From contig CANMQH010000016.1 of NCBI GenBank assembly GCA_947499935.1, forward strand, positions 31,542-95,541: a stretch of DNA of 64,000 nt, in the 5' to 3' direction. This DNA comes from an uncultured Algibacter sp. (lineage in GTDB: Bacteria; Bacteroidota; Bacteroidia; Flavobacteriales; Flavobacteriaceae). The position numbers were made by a program, and so were the translations under genes. Shown here in pieces: positions 8,321 to 17,379 of this stretch (positions are counted from its first letter, which is position 1; every line of letters begins with the position of its first letter). The notes beneath the pieces are model-generated. The model ran no database searches, was not told the origin of the DNA, and saw only the letters and a program-made list of their open reading frames with translations.

Positions 8321-10123
8321 TTACCCTTCACAACTAGCACATTCTTTCTTTTGCTTAAATTTCTGTGCTGCATTCATGCTGTGTTGGTAATACAATGATT
8401 TAACTCCTAATTTCCAAGCTGTAACATAAAGTTTATTTATCTCTTTAACGGGCATATCTGGATGCACCATAATATTTAAAGATTGTGCTTGATCTATATG
8501 GTTTTGCCTATTGGCTGCCTGATAAATAATAGTCATTTGATCAATTTCAGAATACGTTTTAAACACGTCTTTTTCATGATCTGTAAGACCTTCTATATGC
8601 TGGACAGAGCCATCATAATCACGAATACTTCTCCAAATTTCAGGGGTGTTTAATCCTTTTTCTTCTAAAAGTTCTAATAAATATGGATTTTTAATCGTTG
8701 TCTTTATTTTCGCAATATCTTTTACGTAACTGTTAGACCAAATGGGCTCAATACCTTGAGATACTTGTCCTAAAATAAAAGCCGACGATGTTGTTGGTGC
8801 CACAGCATTTAAAGTGGTGTTACGTCTTCCGTAGCCTTTTAATACTTCTGGCTCACCAAATAAAACAGCTAATTCTTTTGAAGCTTTTTGTGACTTCTCT
8901 TCAATAGTTTTAAATATTTCGCTATTTAAATTAAAGGCTTCTTGACTATCAAAACCTAGCATTTTAGATTGTAATAAAGAGTGCCATCCTAAAGCTCCCA
9001 TGCCTAAAGCTCTATTTTCTTTTGCGAACGTATAAGCTTTTTCCATAAACATGAAGGTCTGTCTATCATCACGGTCTGCAGAATCTCTGTAAGCTTCCAA
9101 TTTAGTAATAAACTCTTCTAGAACGGCATCTAAAAAGTATACCATGGTTTCAACAGCATCCGTATCTTTCCATTTATCATAATGTAATAAGTTTATTGAA
9201 GAAAGCACGCATACAAAAGACCATTTCTCGTTTGTAGGCAACATGATTTCAGAACACAAATTACTTGCGTAAATTTCATGATTTTTATCTTTATAAACGT
9301 CTGGTGCATTATTATTAGCATTATCCCTAAAGAATATATAAGGATATCCTATTTCGCCTCTACGTTGTAAAACTTTTGCCCAAATGGCTCTTTTATCGGC
9401 ATCACCAGCAATCATGTCTTCCATCCATTCATTACCAACAGTAACACCATGTGTTAACTCTTGTATTGGGTTTCCTTCTGTTCCTATTTCTAAAAACTCA
9501 TGAATATCATTATGTTCTATTGGTAAATAAGGAGAAAAACGACCACGTCTTACAGAACCTTGACTTACAACATCTACCATTTTTTCAAAAAGTTGCATAA
9601 TATGTACAGCTCCTGAAGATTCTCCGTTGTTTTTTACTGGAGCACCTCTATGACGTAATTTACCAAAGTAACCCGAAGTACCACCTCCTAATTTAGACAT
9701 CATACCAACTTCTGATTGTGTATAAAGGATATCTCCCATATCATCAGAAATGTGCGACCCAAAACAACTAATTGGTAAGCCACGCCTTTTACCAAAATTA
9801 GACCATACTGGAGATGCTAAAGAATAATAGCCTTCTGCCATATAACCATAAAACTTATCTGCAAAACCATCGATTTTTAAAATCTTCTCAGCATTTTCTG
9901 CAATTTCTCTAATGCGTTCTTCAGGATTGGTCCCTTCAGTAAGATAACCAGATGCTAAAAATTGACGACTGTGTTCTGTTAACCATTTTATTTCTGGCTG
10001 CGTATTTGTTTTAGCTTCTCTTATAGCTTTTTTTCTAGCTTTTAACAATTCATCTTGGTTAGAGGTTTTTGTTGTTTCTAAATTTACGTGTTGATCAGTT
10101 TTTAAATTCGTGTCGTTGCTCAT
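8321..10123 (-). CDS. nrdA: Class I ribonucleotide reductase catalytic subunit lacking an ATP-cone
   Basis: This 600-residue protein reduces ribonucleoside diphosphates. Active-site residues are visible: Cys120 (LPISCFGS), Asn288-Cys290-Glu292 (SNLCSEIML) and Cys305 (SFVCVLSS), plus the Tyr pair near the end (SLYYQHS) and the C-terminal redox pair Cys595/Cys598 (CASC). The N-terminus goes straight into the alpha/beta barrel, with no ATP-cone. That accounts for its being shorter than the roughly 760-residue E. coli enzyme. nrdB is 3 bp upstream, so the two are co-transcribed. The missing cone is carried by NrdB. Confidence 0.95.
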   Translation of the reverse strand: MSNDTNLKTDQHVNLETTKTSNQDELLKARKKAIREAKTNTQPEIKWLTEHSRQFLASGYLTEGTNPEERIREIAENAEKILKIDGFADKFYGYMAEGYYSLASPVWSNFGKRRGLPISCFGSHISDDMGDILYTQSEVGMMSKLGGGTSGYFGKLRHRGAPVKNNGESSGAVHIMQLFEKMVDVVSQGSVRRGRFSPYLPIEHNDIHEFLEIGTEGNPIQELTHGVTVGNEWMEDMIAGDADKRAIWAKVLQRRGEIGYPYIFFRDNANNNAPDVYKDKNHEIYASNLCSEIMLPTNEKWSFVCVLSSINLLHYDKWKDTDAVETMVYFLDAVLEEFITKLEAYRDSADRDDRQTFMFMEKAYTFAKENRALGMGALGWHSLLQSKMLGFDSQEAFNLNSEIFKTIEEKSQKASKELAVLFGEPEVLKGYGRRNTTLNAVAPTTSSAFILGQVSQGIEPIWSNSYVKDIAKIKTTIKNPYLLELLEEKGLNTPEIWRSIRDYDGSVQHIEGLTDHEKDVFKTYSEIDQMTIIYQAANRQNHIDQAQSLNIMVHPDMPVKEINKLYVTAWKLGVKSLYYQHSMNAAQKFKQKKECASCEG

Positions 10124-10126
10124 GGT

Positions 10127-11401
10127 TTAAAATAGGTCGTCGCTAGTTATACTTTTTGTTCTTTTGCTATAGTTTACAGAACGCTTCACGAAGAAATCTC
10201 CATGTTTTGTTCCTATTATTTCATCGTCAAACCATTCGGTTTGCACTAATAATGTTTCATTGACATCGAATACTTTTTCGATACCAATACTTTCTAATGA
10301 TTTATTAAATCTATTTTTTATAAACTCATTAATAACATCCTTTGGAAGAAATTCTAATTCGCCAGCTTCAAAAATCCAATCGATAAGTTTACTTTCAGAT
10401 ATAAATGCTTCCTTACATAACTCCCTTACAATATCACTATGTTCTTCATCAAACCATGTTGGGTTTTCACTCTTTATTATTTTAATAATATCAATTCCAA
10501 AATCACCATGAATTTGCTCTTCTTTTGACGTTGCTTCTACAACATTAGAAACACCTTTAAGCATGTTTTTATGCTTATTAAAAGCCATAATTATTAAAAA
10601 TTGAGAAAATAAAGACACATGCTCTATAAAAAGAGAAAATAATAAAATAGACTCTGCGTATTCTTTGTTATCCTCACTTTTTGCATTCTTTAAAGCCGTT
10701 TCTAAATAATGAACACGTCTCATTATTACGGGTTTCTTCTTTAGGTGTTTAAATTCATTATTAAGTCCTAAAATCTCTAATAAATGTGAGTAAGCATCGT
10801 GATGGCGCACTTCACTTTCTGCAAATGTTGCTCCAACCGACCCTATTTCTGGTTTTGGCATTTTGCTATAAATATCACCCCAAAAAGATTTTACGGCAAC
10901 TTCAATTTGCGAAATAGCAAGCATTGTATTTTTAATAGCGTTTTGCTCTACAATGGTTAATCTTGTTTTAAAATCTTGAATATCACTTGTAAAATTAAAC
11001 TCTGAATGAATCCAGTATGAATGTCTTATAGCATCTACATATTCATTAAGCGCAGGGTATTCGTAAGGTTTTAAATTAATACGCTTTTCAAAAATATTTG
11101 TTTTTCTACTTCTAGCTTGTTCATCTCTGTATAATATATAGGCCTTTGCAACACCCGGAAAAGAGCTTAACATTAATTTCTCCTCTACTAAATCTTGTAC
11201 TTCTTCTACAGTTGGCAAATAATTGTGATCTTTCGCCTTTCTGTCTAATAACGTTTGTAAAACATTTACAGAAATTGAGTTTGCGTCTTCTTTCTTGCCA
11301 TTTCCAACAGAAAGCATTGCTTTTTCAATGGCATTAGAGATTTTATTTAAAACAAAAGGGCTTGTTTCATAATCTCTTTTTATTATCTGAGTGATTTCCA
11401 T
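10127..11401 (-). CDS. nrdB: Ribonucleotide reductase radical-generating subunit with N-terminal ATP-cone
   Basis: The 424-residue protein has two parts. Residues 1-98 form an ATP-cone (RDYETSPFVLNKISNAIEKA, then 'LPTVEEVQDLVEEKLM' and 'VAKAYILYRDEQ'). The rest is the ferritin-like helical bundle with dimetal ligands in 'ESEVRHHDAY' and 'EATSKEEQIHGDFG'. In Leeuwenhoekiella blandensis an NrdB of this architecture is known to control activity by ATP/dATP-driven oligomerisation of the radical subunit, and the same is expected here. It is the first gene of nrdBA. The upstream region is unusually long (582 bp to the next gene). Confidence 0.93.
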   Translation of the reverse strand: MEITQIIKRDYETSPFVLNKISNAIEKAMLSVGNGKKEDANSISVNVLQTLLDRKAKDHNYLPTVEEVQDLVEEKLMLSSFPGVAKAYILYRDEQARSRKTNIFEKRINLKPYEYPALNEYVDAIRHSYWIHSEFNFTSDIQDFKTRLTIVEQNAIKNTMLAISQIEVAVKSFWGDIYSKMPKPEIGSVGATFAESEVRHHDAYSHLLEILGLNNEFKHLKKKPVIMRRVHYLETALKNAKSEDNKEYAESILLFSLFIEHVSLFSQFLIIMAFNKHKNMLKGVSNVVEATSKEEQIHGDFGIDIIKIIKSENPTWFDEEHSDIVRELCKEAFISESKLIDWIFEAGELEFLPKDVINEFIKNRFNKSLESIGIEKVFDVNETLLVQTEWFDDEIIGTKHGDFFVKRSVNYSKRTKSITSDDLF

Positions 11402-11983
11402 AAAAAAATTTTAATTTAAAGGATTAATTAAATAGTCAATAGCGTAATTAAAAGGGCTTTCTAAATTTATTCAACAGTCTAAATACTAATTTTTACTTTC
11501 AACACCATTTCTAAAAATCATTATGCTAAACAGACAAAACGATTTTTATTTTTCTTTTAAAATGGATTAAATAGCTTGAGGCATTAGTTTTTAATTCTTT
11601 TTGAATAATTGGACTGAAAATTACTTTACTTTCAGGATAACAAAGATTGCAAAATGATTGACACGTTTTATGAAGTTTAGCGAAACCTTTTCAACAAGTT
11701 TTTAACAATTAAAAAAAAGCATTAAAATAATAACTTTTGAAAAAATATTTTTCAAATTACTGATTATCAAATTATTAAAAACAAAACACTGGGGTTTCAA
11801 AAGGAAGTTAAATAAAAGATTTACAAGTTCCTAAAGCCCTATTTTTACAGTGCTTGAGGTTGTTTTTTTAAAAGTTTTTAGCAACTTTTTCCAACTCTAT
11901 ACACTAGTGTTCACCAAATTTTCGTATCGGCGCTTTTTTGCGAATTTTCTTTTACAAATATATAGTTACTACCCATTAAAAAA
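11402..11983 (-). other. Long AT-rich leader/promoter region of nrdBA
   Basis: These 582 bp have no credible gene. The only perfect minus-strand -7 box (TATATTTG) is at 11962-11955, which would give nrdBA a 5' leader of about 550 nt. A 10-bp palindrome ACACTAGTGT lies at 11901-11910, and a short hairpin (GGCGC / GCG around a T run) at about 11930-11943. I see no match to a known riboswitch. A closer promoter with a poorer box cannot be excluded. Confidence 0.45.
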
Positions 11984-12484
11984 TTAATTAATACCTCCCA
12001 AAACTGGCACATAACTTATGGCAAGTGTTTCAATAAATTGATAGCTTATAATAACCAACCCTAAAAAAATAGCAGATGTCATAAAAATAAGTATCGTTTC
12101 TGCTTCTTGATCTGTTGTATTAGAATTTAAAGCCTTGGTGACTTTTAAAGTTTGTTTTGCAAAAAAGCGAGACAAAAATGTAAATAAAAGTAATGTACCT
12201 GCTATGGTTAATAAAATTTTACCATAAACAGGCGCTAACTCTAACCAAAAACCAAAAAAAGAATTTGGATAACTATTAAGTATTAACGCCGTACTATTTA
12301 AAGATTCGTGTGTGCTATGAAATAGAACCGCAATGGCTATAACATGGATGGCTGTAGCAAAATAAAAAAGAACAGTATCCGATTCATCCTCTTGTGTTAA
12401 CACCTCTTTTGTATTATTTATCCTTAAATAAGAAACAACAAAAAACAAAAAGAAAAAAAGGAAAGTAAGTTGTAATAAAAGCAT
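11984..12484 (-). CDS. Four-span membrane protein, last gene of the DUF4407 operon
   Basis: The frame runs to 12517, but the earlier codons overlap the upstream gene. The ATG at 12484 (MLLLQLTFLF, 166 aa) starts directly with a membrane span. Four hydrophobic segments are visible (about residues 2-20, 35-55, 80-100 and 130-155). Two loops carry acidic stretches (TQEDESD; TTDQEAET). I recognise no family. It lies 11 bp after the transglutaminase-like gene and is the 3' end of the five-gene operon, so it is probably part of the same membrane assembly. Confidence 0.65.
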   Translation of the reverse strand: MLLLQLTFLFFFLFFVVSYLRINNTKEVLTQEDESDTVLFYFATAIHVIAIAVLFHSTHESLNSTALILNSYPNSFFGFWLELAPVYGKILLTIAGTLLLFTFLSRFFAKQTLKVTKALNSNTTDQEAETILIFMTSAIFLGLVIISYQFIETLAISYVPVLGGIN

Positions 12485-12495
12485 AGTCTTTATTT

Positions 12496-14079
12496 TTAAT
12501 GGGTTACAATGTTCCACAATTTGACATTATTTAAATTAACACCAAGCGTGCCTGGATAATAGCCAATATTTGTGGTTTCTATAAAATAATATTTTTTAAG
12601 TTTATGTGTTATGTGCGCACCAGAATAATAGCTAGAGCTAATACCTAGCATACTATGTGCATATTGATTACTATTAATAATCACGACATCGTAATGATAA
12701 TGTTTTAAGATGGTATAAAGCAATACCGTTCGAGTATCGCAATCTCCATAAAGATTACCTATAAACTCTGTAGGCGCCTGAAAACCAAACTTTATATTAC
12801 CTAAACAGCAATCTGACTTACAAGTGTTTAAAAAATTAAGCGTTGCACCAGTAAGCTTAGCCTTTTCGCAATCTTGAGAAAGCACAAGCCTGTATGGTAT
12901 ATCTTGAACCATGGTAATTATAGCTTCTAAAAAGCCTTTATCATCAAAACTATGCTCCTGTTTTAAAGTATCTAAAGCTTTGTATACATGTACTAACATA
13001 CTATCGTTTAATTTAGACACTTCTTTATATACTGGCCCTAGATTAGGCGCATATATCTTGCTGTTTTCTCTAGCTAGATAGGCTTTGCTTACATCAGATT
13101 TTTTAACCGAAAGCTCAATATGTAATTTCTCTCTTTTAAAATTATACCAAATCCTTTTTTGGGTTATTAAGGTATCTATTTTTGATGCATCTAATACCGA
13201 ATCGTTTCCTACAAATCGTATGTGTCCTTCCGATTTATAAATAGCGCTTTTTAGGGTTTCTTCAACATCATCTTCAACAGCTATTGGAGGCGTGTAACTT
13301 GGTTCGTATTGGGAATCGCATTGTTTTACTAAAATTGAAAACAACCCCATTAAAATAATACCTACACTAAATATTTTGAATATTCCCGATAAGCAACCTA
13401 TACCCAAGCTTGCTATTTTTTTAGGCCATTCCCAATTTTTAATCAAGTAAATACCTAATACAAAAATTAAAACTGCTAGCGAAACCTTCCAACCAATACT
13501 AAAAGCAATAAATAACATGTAAAGCACGGCTAAAACACTAAAAACAGAACCAAATGCAGCAGCACAACCATCTAATAATGGTGATGTATCATTGATTCTC
13601 CCACCAGTGTATGGCGCGTTGTCCTTTCTTTTTTTTGTATAGCCTCTAGTAACGTTACTTTGCCTAGACTTTATCACTTTTGGAGGTACAACTTTTATCA
13701 CTTTTGGTTTTTCACCAGCTATAAATCCATAAAAATCACAGGTAATATCGCCAACAGAATCTCCATTAATTGTAGATTTAACTTGACTCAGTACAATATT
13801 ATTTACTTTAACCTTATCAAAATTTAGATGATACCCCGTAAAACCTTCTCGTGATGTTTTAGGCTTACATTTTATCTTTTTTAAAAATGATTGATTTGAT
13901 AATCCCTCAGGAATAATTTGCTCCCAAGCCTCAGCTTTAATAATTACAAAATCTGTAACTAAGCCACTATCTATAAAAATGTTATAATAATCTTCGGAAG
14001 AAAAAGACAATGTAGCATCTTTTTGAGCCGTGTACTGACCCGAAAATACACCTTTAATAAAAATGTCTTTTTTACTCAT
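12496..14079 (-). CDS. Membrane-anchored transglutaminase-like cysteine hydrolase of unknown role
   Basis: In the 527-residue product, residues 1-125 are a soluble beta-rich domain. A basic linker follows (about 130-160, 'KVIKVVPPKVIKSRQ'), then three closely packed membrane spans (about 175-250). The rest is a large domain. Its end carries a transglutaminase/papain-like triad: Cys447 (YGDCDTRT), His475 (QYAHSMLGI) and Glu501 (YYFIETT). The spacing and the 'GDCxT...L' context match transglutaminase-like domains. A Cys cluster (CKSDCC) lies just before it. It sits 4 bp after the upstream operon member. Substrate and reaction are unknown; proteolysis or protein cross-linking are both possible. 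Confidence 0.7.
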   Translation of the reverse strand: MSKKDIFIKGVFSGQYTAQKDATLSFSSEDYYNIFIDSGLVTDFVIIKAEAWEQIIPEGLSNQSFLKKIKCKPKTSREGFTGYHLNFDKVKVNNIVLSQVKSTINGDSVGDITCDFYGFIAGEKPKVIKVVPPKVIKSRQSNVTRGYTKKRKDNAPYTGGRINDTSPLLDGCAAAFGSVFSVLAVLYMLFIAFSIGWKVSLAVLIFVLGIYLIKNWEWPKKIASLGIGCLSGIFKIFSVGIILMGLFSILVKQCDSQYEPSYTPPIAVEDDVEETLKSAIYKSEGHIRFVGNDSVLDASKIDTLITQKRIWYNFKREKLHIELSVKKSDVSKAYLARENSKIYAPNLGPVYKEVSKLNDSMLVHVYKALDTLKQEHSFDDKGFLEAIITMVQDIPYRLVLSQDCEKAKLTGATLNFLNTCKSDCCLGNIKFGFQAPTEFIGNLYGDCDTRTVLLYTILKHYHYDVVIINSNQYAHSMLGISSSYYSGAHITHKLKKYYFIETTNIGYYPGTLGVNLNNVKLWNIVTH

Positions 14080-14083
14080 AGAT

Positions 14084-14806
14084 TTACAAGTACTGTCTTA
14101 AATCTTCAATATTACCATAATGCTCTTCGGGCGTTTCTGGCTTAGAGGTATTGAATGGCGGGTCTAAATAATCTGTTTTAAGATGCACTTTTGTATTATA
14201 CTTTAGTTGAAAAATTGATACATATTCTTTTTTCAAGGCTTCATATTCATTCAAAACTATATTTTTAGAAATTATATCTGTTTCGGTTGAAAACTTACAA
14301 CGTTTACCAATGGCATATTTTATAAGGAAGGGCAATACAAAAAGAAAAATTAACAGCGGCTCTACGACTTTAATTAAAAAAGCTTTATTTAATGTCTGAC
14401 TTACTAATTCTATAATACTAGCTTCTTTAAAATCTATAGATACAATAGCCATATCGTAAATTGCTATTAAACAGCCTTGAGCAACAAGCAGACCTATAAA
14501 ACCAATAAATAAAATGCGGAATAAAAAAGAAAAAACATAACCTAATGTTTTTTTTGATGAGGACGTAATGATACTAATTAAACAAAGTTTATAAATATTA
14601 TAAACAATGAGTGTACTAAAAATGGCTAGAAAAACAGGAAATGACATAGAATGAAATATCGTCGCATATATATAAGTAAACCCTATTAATGAGACTAGCA
14701 TATTAAAAACAAGAACCATCGCACTTATTTTAAACAATTTTCGCTCCTTAACACCAGATATATTAAGAATAAATTGATCTTCACCTATGAGTCTATACAA
14801 CCACAT
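14084..14806 (-). CDS. Polytopic membrane protein of the DUF4407 operon
   Basis: The 240 residues include about four membrane spans (roughly 28-50, 55-78, 90-115 and 145-165) and a soluble C-terminal tail of about 70 residues with 'LNEYEALKKEYVSIFQLKY' and a Pro-rich acidic end. The start codon overlaps the stop of the DUF4407 gene by one base, so translation is coupled. I recognise no family. Its conserved position suggests a subunit of the same complex. Confidence 0.65.
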   Translation of the reverse strand: MWLYRLIGEDQFILNISGVKERKLFKISAMVLVFNMLVSLIGFTYIYATIFHSMSFPVFLAIFSTLIVYNIYKLCLISIITSSSKKTLGYVFSFLFRILFIGFIGLLVAQGCLIAIYDMAIVSIDFKEASIIELVSQTLNKAFLIKVVEPLLIFLFVLPFLIKYAIGKRCKFSTETDIISKNIVLNEYEALKKEYVSIFQLKYNTKVHLKTDYLDPPFNTSKPETPEEHYGNIEDLRQYL

Positions 14807-16035
14807 TAAACCTCCTTTTTAACTGTAATATAATCATCAATATTATCGTTAATGGTAGCCATTTCTTGAGCGACCCATTTATCTATTATAGCTTCATTTA
14901 ACTTGTCTTGCGCAAGTATTACACTTTTTTTCTTATTGAGTTGCTCTTGAGCGGCATGATAAATAATTTTATGTCGGTCTTGTCCCTTTTTATTTTCATA
15001 GTAATTTTTATCTACCTCTATACCAGCATCGGCTAACATTAACTCCTTAACATTATCACTCATATAATTGTATGGACTTTTAGTAAGCATCATTTTAAAG
15101 AAAATAGGTGTTAACTCTATAGCCATAAATAACAATGTTATAAAAAGACTAATCCAAAAGCCAGCAATTTCATGAGCTAATTTTAAGCGCTCTAACAAAC
15201 CATTTAATCCCGCTGCAACCTTTTTATTTTGCCCAAGTAATACTTTTAGTTCAGATTCTAAAGTAATACGATCTTCTTCAAGCGTTTTAAATTTAGACGC
15301 ATTGACACGATCAAACTCTTTTATTTTAGTCTCGTATTTTGTTATAGTAGCTTGAAAAGCTCTAGCGTTTGGACCAATACCTCTACCAGCGGCATTACGA
15401 CCGCCTATTTCGTTCGCAAATTCTGTTTCTGCTTTATTCAATGCCGCTAATAAAACATCTCGCTTTTCTTCAAGTTCGGTCTTCCGTTTTTCTAAACCAG
15501 AAAAACTTTCCTCAAATGTGGCTCTTGTAGCATTTTCAAACTCTTTTTGCTTGACAATTTGTTTTTCATACAAGGCCGTATCAATTTCGGTTTTAAACAT
15601 TCTAATCTCTACGGGTTTAGAAATGGTTACGGCAATAATAACTCCCATAATAATTCTTGGTAGAGCACCAGAAAACTCACTCCATTTAACAGCTTCGGTT
15701 CCATCTCCAACACCACTTGATGCTACAATAAACCGATCTAAATTAAAAATAATTAATCCCCAAATAATACCAAAAATAACAGCAACTATGGCTGTTGGCA
15801 TATGCGTTTCATCTACCAAAGCACTATCTCCAGGCGCAAAAATAGTATACATAGCGTAGCCACCCGCAAGTGCAGCCATAAAACCTGTAGCAACTACAAC
15901 ACCGCCTAAGCAAGCATATTTTACTTGATCATTATAGGTGGATTTTGAAAGCAAGTAGGCATCAGAGCCCGCTGCTTGCCAAAGTAATTGCATTATTTTT
16001 CCTGGCTTGGGAGATTCATAAAATGATCTTTTCAT
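14806..16035 (-). CDS. DUF4407 family membrane protein with long periplasmic/cytosolic coiled coil
   Basis: The 409-residue product begins with a conserved cytosolic segment (LLWQAAGSDAYLLSKS). Three membrane spans follow (about 42-65, 82-100 and 127-148), with the motif 'GLIIFNLDRFIV' between spans two and three. A coiled coil of about 115 residues comes next (165-280, rich in E/K/R/L), then a fourth span (about 290-310) and a soluble tail. This is the layout of DUF4407 proteins, whose function is not established. It is flanked by coupled genes on both sides (5-bp gap upstream, 1-bp overlap downstream). Confidence 0.8.
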   Translation of the reverse strand: MKRSFYESPKPGKIMQLLWQAAGSDAYLLSKSTYNDQVKYACLGGVVVATGFMAALAGGYAMYTIFAPGDSALVDETHMPTAIVAVIFGIIWGLIIFNLDRFIVASSGVGDGTEAVKWSEFSGALPRIIMGVIIAVTISKPVEIRMFKTEIDTALYEKQIVKQKEFENATRATFEESFSGLEKRKTELEEKRDVLLAALNKAETEFANEIGGRNAAGRGIGPNARAFQATITKYETKIKEFDRVNASKFKTLEEDRITLESELKVLLGQNKKVAAGLNGLLERLKLAHEIAGFWISLFITLLFMAIELTPIFFKMMLTKSPYNYMSDNVKELMLADAGIEVDKNYYENKKGQDRHKIIYHAAQEQLNKKKSVILAQDKLNEAIIDKWVAQEMATINDNIDDYITVKKEV

Positions 16036-16040
16036 TATAA

Positions 16041-16583
16041 TTATATTTTATAAGATTGATTGGTGAATGTTTCGTTCAAATTATTTGGAAGCAATTCTAT
16101 AGATTCTAAAGCTAGTATTTTAGATTCTGATAAAGTATTATCATTTAAAACTAACGTGGGCAATGCCAATTTTTTAAAGTTATTAACCTTAATCTGTATA
16201 TTTTTAATGGTCTTTACATTTGGTATAATCTCTGGTTTGGATAGCTGTTTTTTGTTAATTGAAAGATACTTTAGCTTATATGTATGTGTTTTAATAGTAT
16301 TATAACCCTTAAGTAACAAAGTAACTTCCTGATGTTCTGCATCATTATAAAAATAATACCTAGACCCTGACACCAAATTATTTTTGGTGCGGGTTTTTAC
16401 ATAACAATGGGACATATTTTTAACCTGCCATTCTATATAGTTTAAACTATTAGCAATAGCAACAGGTGCGTGAATGTGAACATTAATAATTTGAAGCTTT
16501 TTTTTAAACAAAGCAAACCACATCTTTTTAATAGATGCCTTTGCCGATATGTAGAGATGTTGAAGTTTTGATTTTAAATTCAT
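16041..16583 (-). CDS. Small soluble protein with predicted Ig-like fold, first gene of the operon
   Basis: The 180 residues have a basic N-terminus (KSKLQHLYISAKASIKKMW), then a run of beta-strands including 'LNYIEWQVKNMSHCYVKT'. That resembles bacterial Ig-like domains, in which a strand with W is followed by a V/I-rich strand. The C-terminal third is Leu/Asn-rich with no clear motif, and no signal peptide is obvious. It begins the operon, 5 bp before the DUF4407 gene. The function is unknown and the fold assignment is weak. Confidence 0.55.
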   Translation of the reverse strand: MNLKSKLQHLYISAKASIKKMWFALFKKKLQIINVHIHAPVAIANSLNYIEWQVKNMSHCYVKTRTKNNLVSGSRYYFYNDAEHQEVTLLLKGYNTIKTHTYKLKYLSINKKQLSKPEIIPNVKTIKNIQIKVNNFKKLALPTLVLNDNTLSESKILALESIELLPNNLNETFTNQSYKI

Positions 16584-16704
16584 GTTAGCTTGTAATATAT
16601 AAAGCTAGATACGTCATGTAAAAACTTAATTGACTACGCTAAATATATAAAAAGCACTCCATAAAACAGATGGGTATTACAGAAATAATAGAATTACAAA
16701 TACA

Positions 16705-17271
16705 TTACTTAATAGTTGCCGCAACTTTTTCTAATTCCATATACCAATCTTCTCCAAATTTTCTGATTAAAGCCTCTTTTACAAACTTATAGACGGGCAC
16801 TCCAAATTCTTTGCCTAACTCGCAAGCATCATCACAAATTTGCCATTTATGGTAATTCACTGCCGAAAACTCGGTGTAATCCTGTACACGAATAGGGTAT
16901 AAATGGCATGACACTGGTTTTTTCCACGTAATTTCACCTTGATTATAAGCCTCTTCAATGGCGCAAAGTGCTACATTTTTTTCATCAAATATCACATAGG
17001 CACAATCTGCATTATTAATTAATGGTGTTTCTAGTTCGCCATCATCTGTAGTTATATAAGTCCCTTGCTTTTCGATAGCACTAATGCCTTCTTTACGCAA
17101 AAACGGTTTTACTTTTGGGTAAATCTCTTTTAAAATATCAGCTTCGTCTGACTCTAAAGGTGCTCCAGCATCACCATCAATACAACAAGCTCCCTTGCAA
17201 GCAGATAGGTTACACACAAAATCTTTGCTTATTATATCTTCTGAAACTATAGTTTTTCCTAATTGGAACAT
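16705..17271 (-). CDS. DUF3109 family Cys-rich protein (YkgJ-like metal-binding)
   Basis: The frame opens at 17349, but the -7 box at 17295-17302 lies inside that extension, so the start is the ATG at 17271 (MFQLGKTIV, 188 aa). Conserved cysteines occur in 'CNLSACKGACCIDGDAGAPL', 'NADCAYV', 'ALCAIE', 'VSCHLYPIR' and 'ICDDACELG'. This is the DUF3109/YkgJ pattern thought to bind zinc or an iron-sulfur cluster. The biochemical role is unknown. The gene is divergent from marC with a compact shared promoter region. Confidence 0.85.
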   Translation of the reverse strand: MFQLGKTIVSEDIISKDFVCNLSACKGACCIDGDAGAPLESDEADILKEIYPKVKPFLRKEGISAIEKQGTYITTDDGELETPLINNADCAYVIFDEKNVALCAIEEAYNQGEITWKKPVSCHLYPIRVQDYTEFSAVNYHKWQICDDACELGKEFGVPVYKFVKEALIRKFGEDWYMELEKVAATIK

Positions 17272-17294
17272 AACACACCTTTTTAATAAGTTTA

Positions 17295-17356
17295 CAAAAA
17301 TAGATAAACTTTGCGTTATTTTTTTAAGATAATTAAACCATAATGCCATATTTTTG
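17295..17356. promoter_or_regulatory. Divergent promoters of DUF3109 gene and marC
   Basis: A perfect minus-strand TATTTTTG (17302-17295) precedes the DUF3109 gene by about 24 bp. A perfect plus-strand TATTTTTG (17349-17356) precedes marC by 24 bp. Both match the flavobacterial -7 consensus TAnnTTTG. Confidence 0.6.
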
Positions 17357-17379
17357 CGGAAAATTTAAATCTCACTGTA

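Noticed and set aside
11901..11910. Palindrome ACACTAGTGT as an NrdR box
   Set aside because: It lacks the full 16-bp consensus and its paired second box, and it is 500 bp from nrdB.
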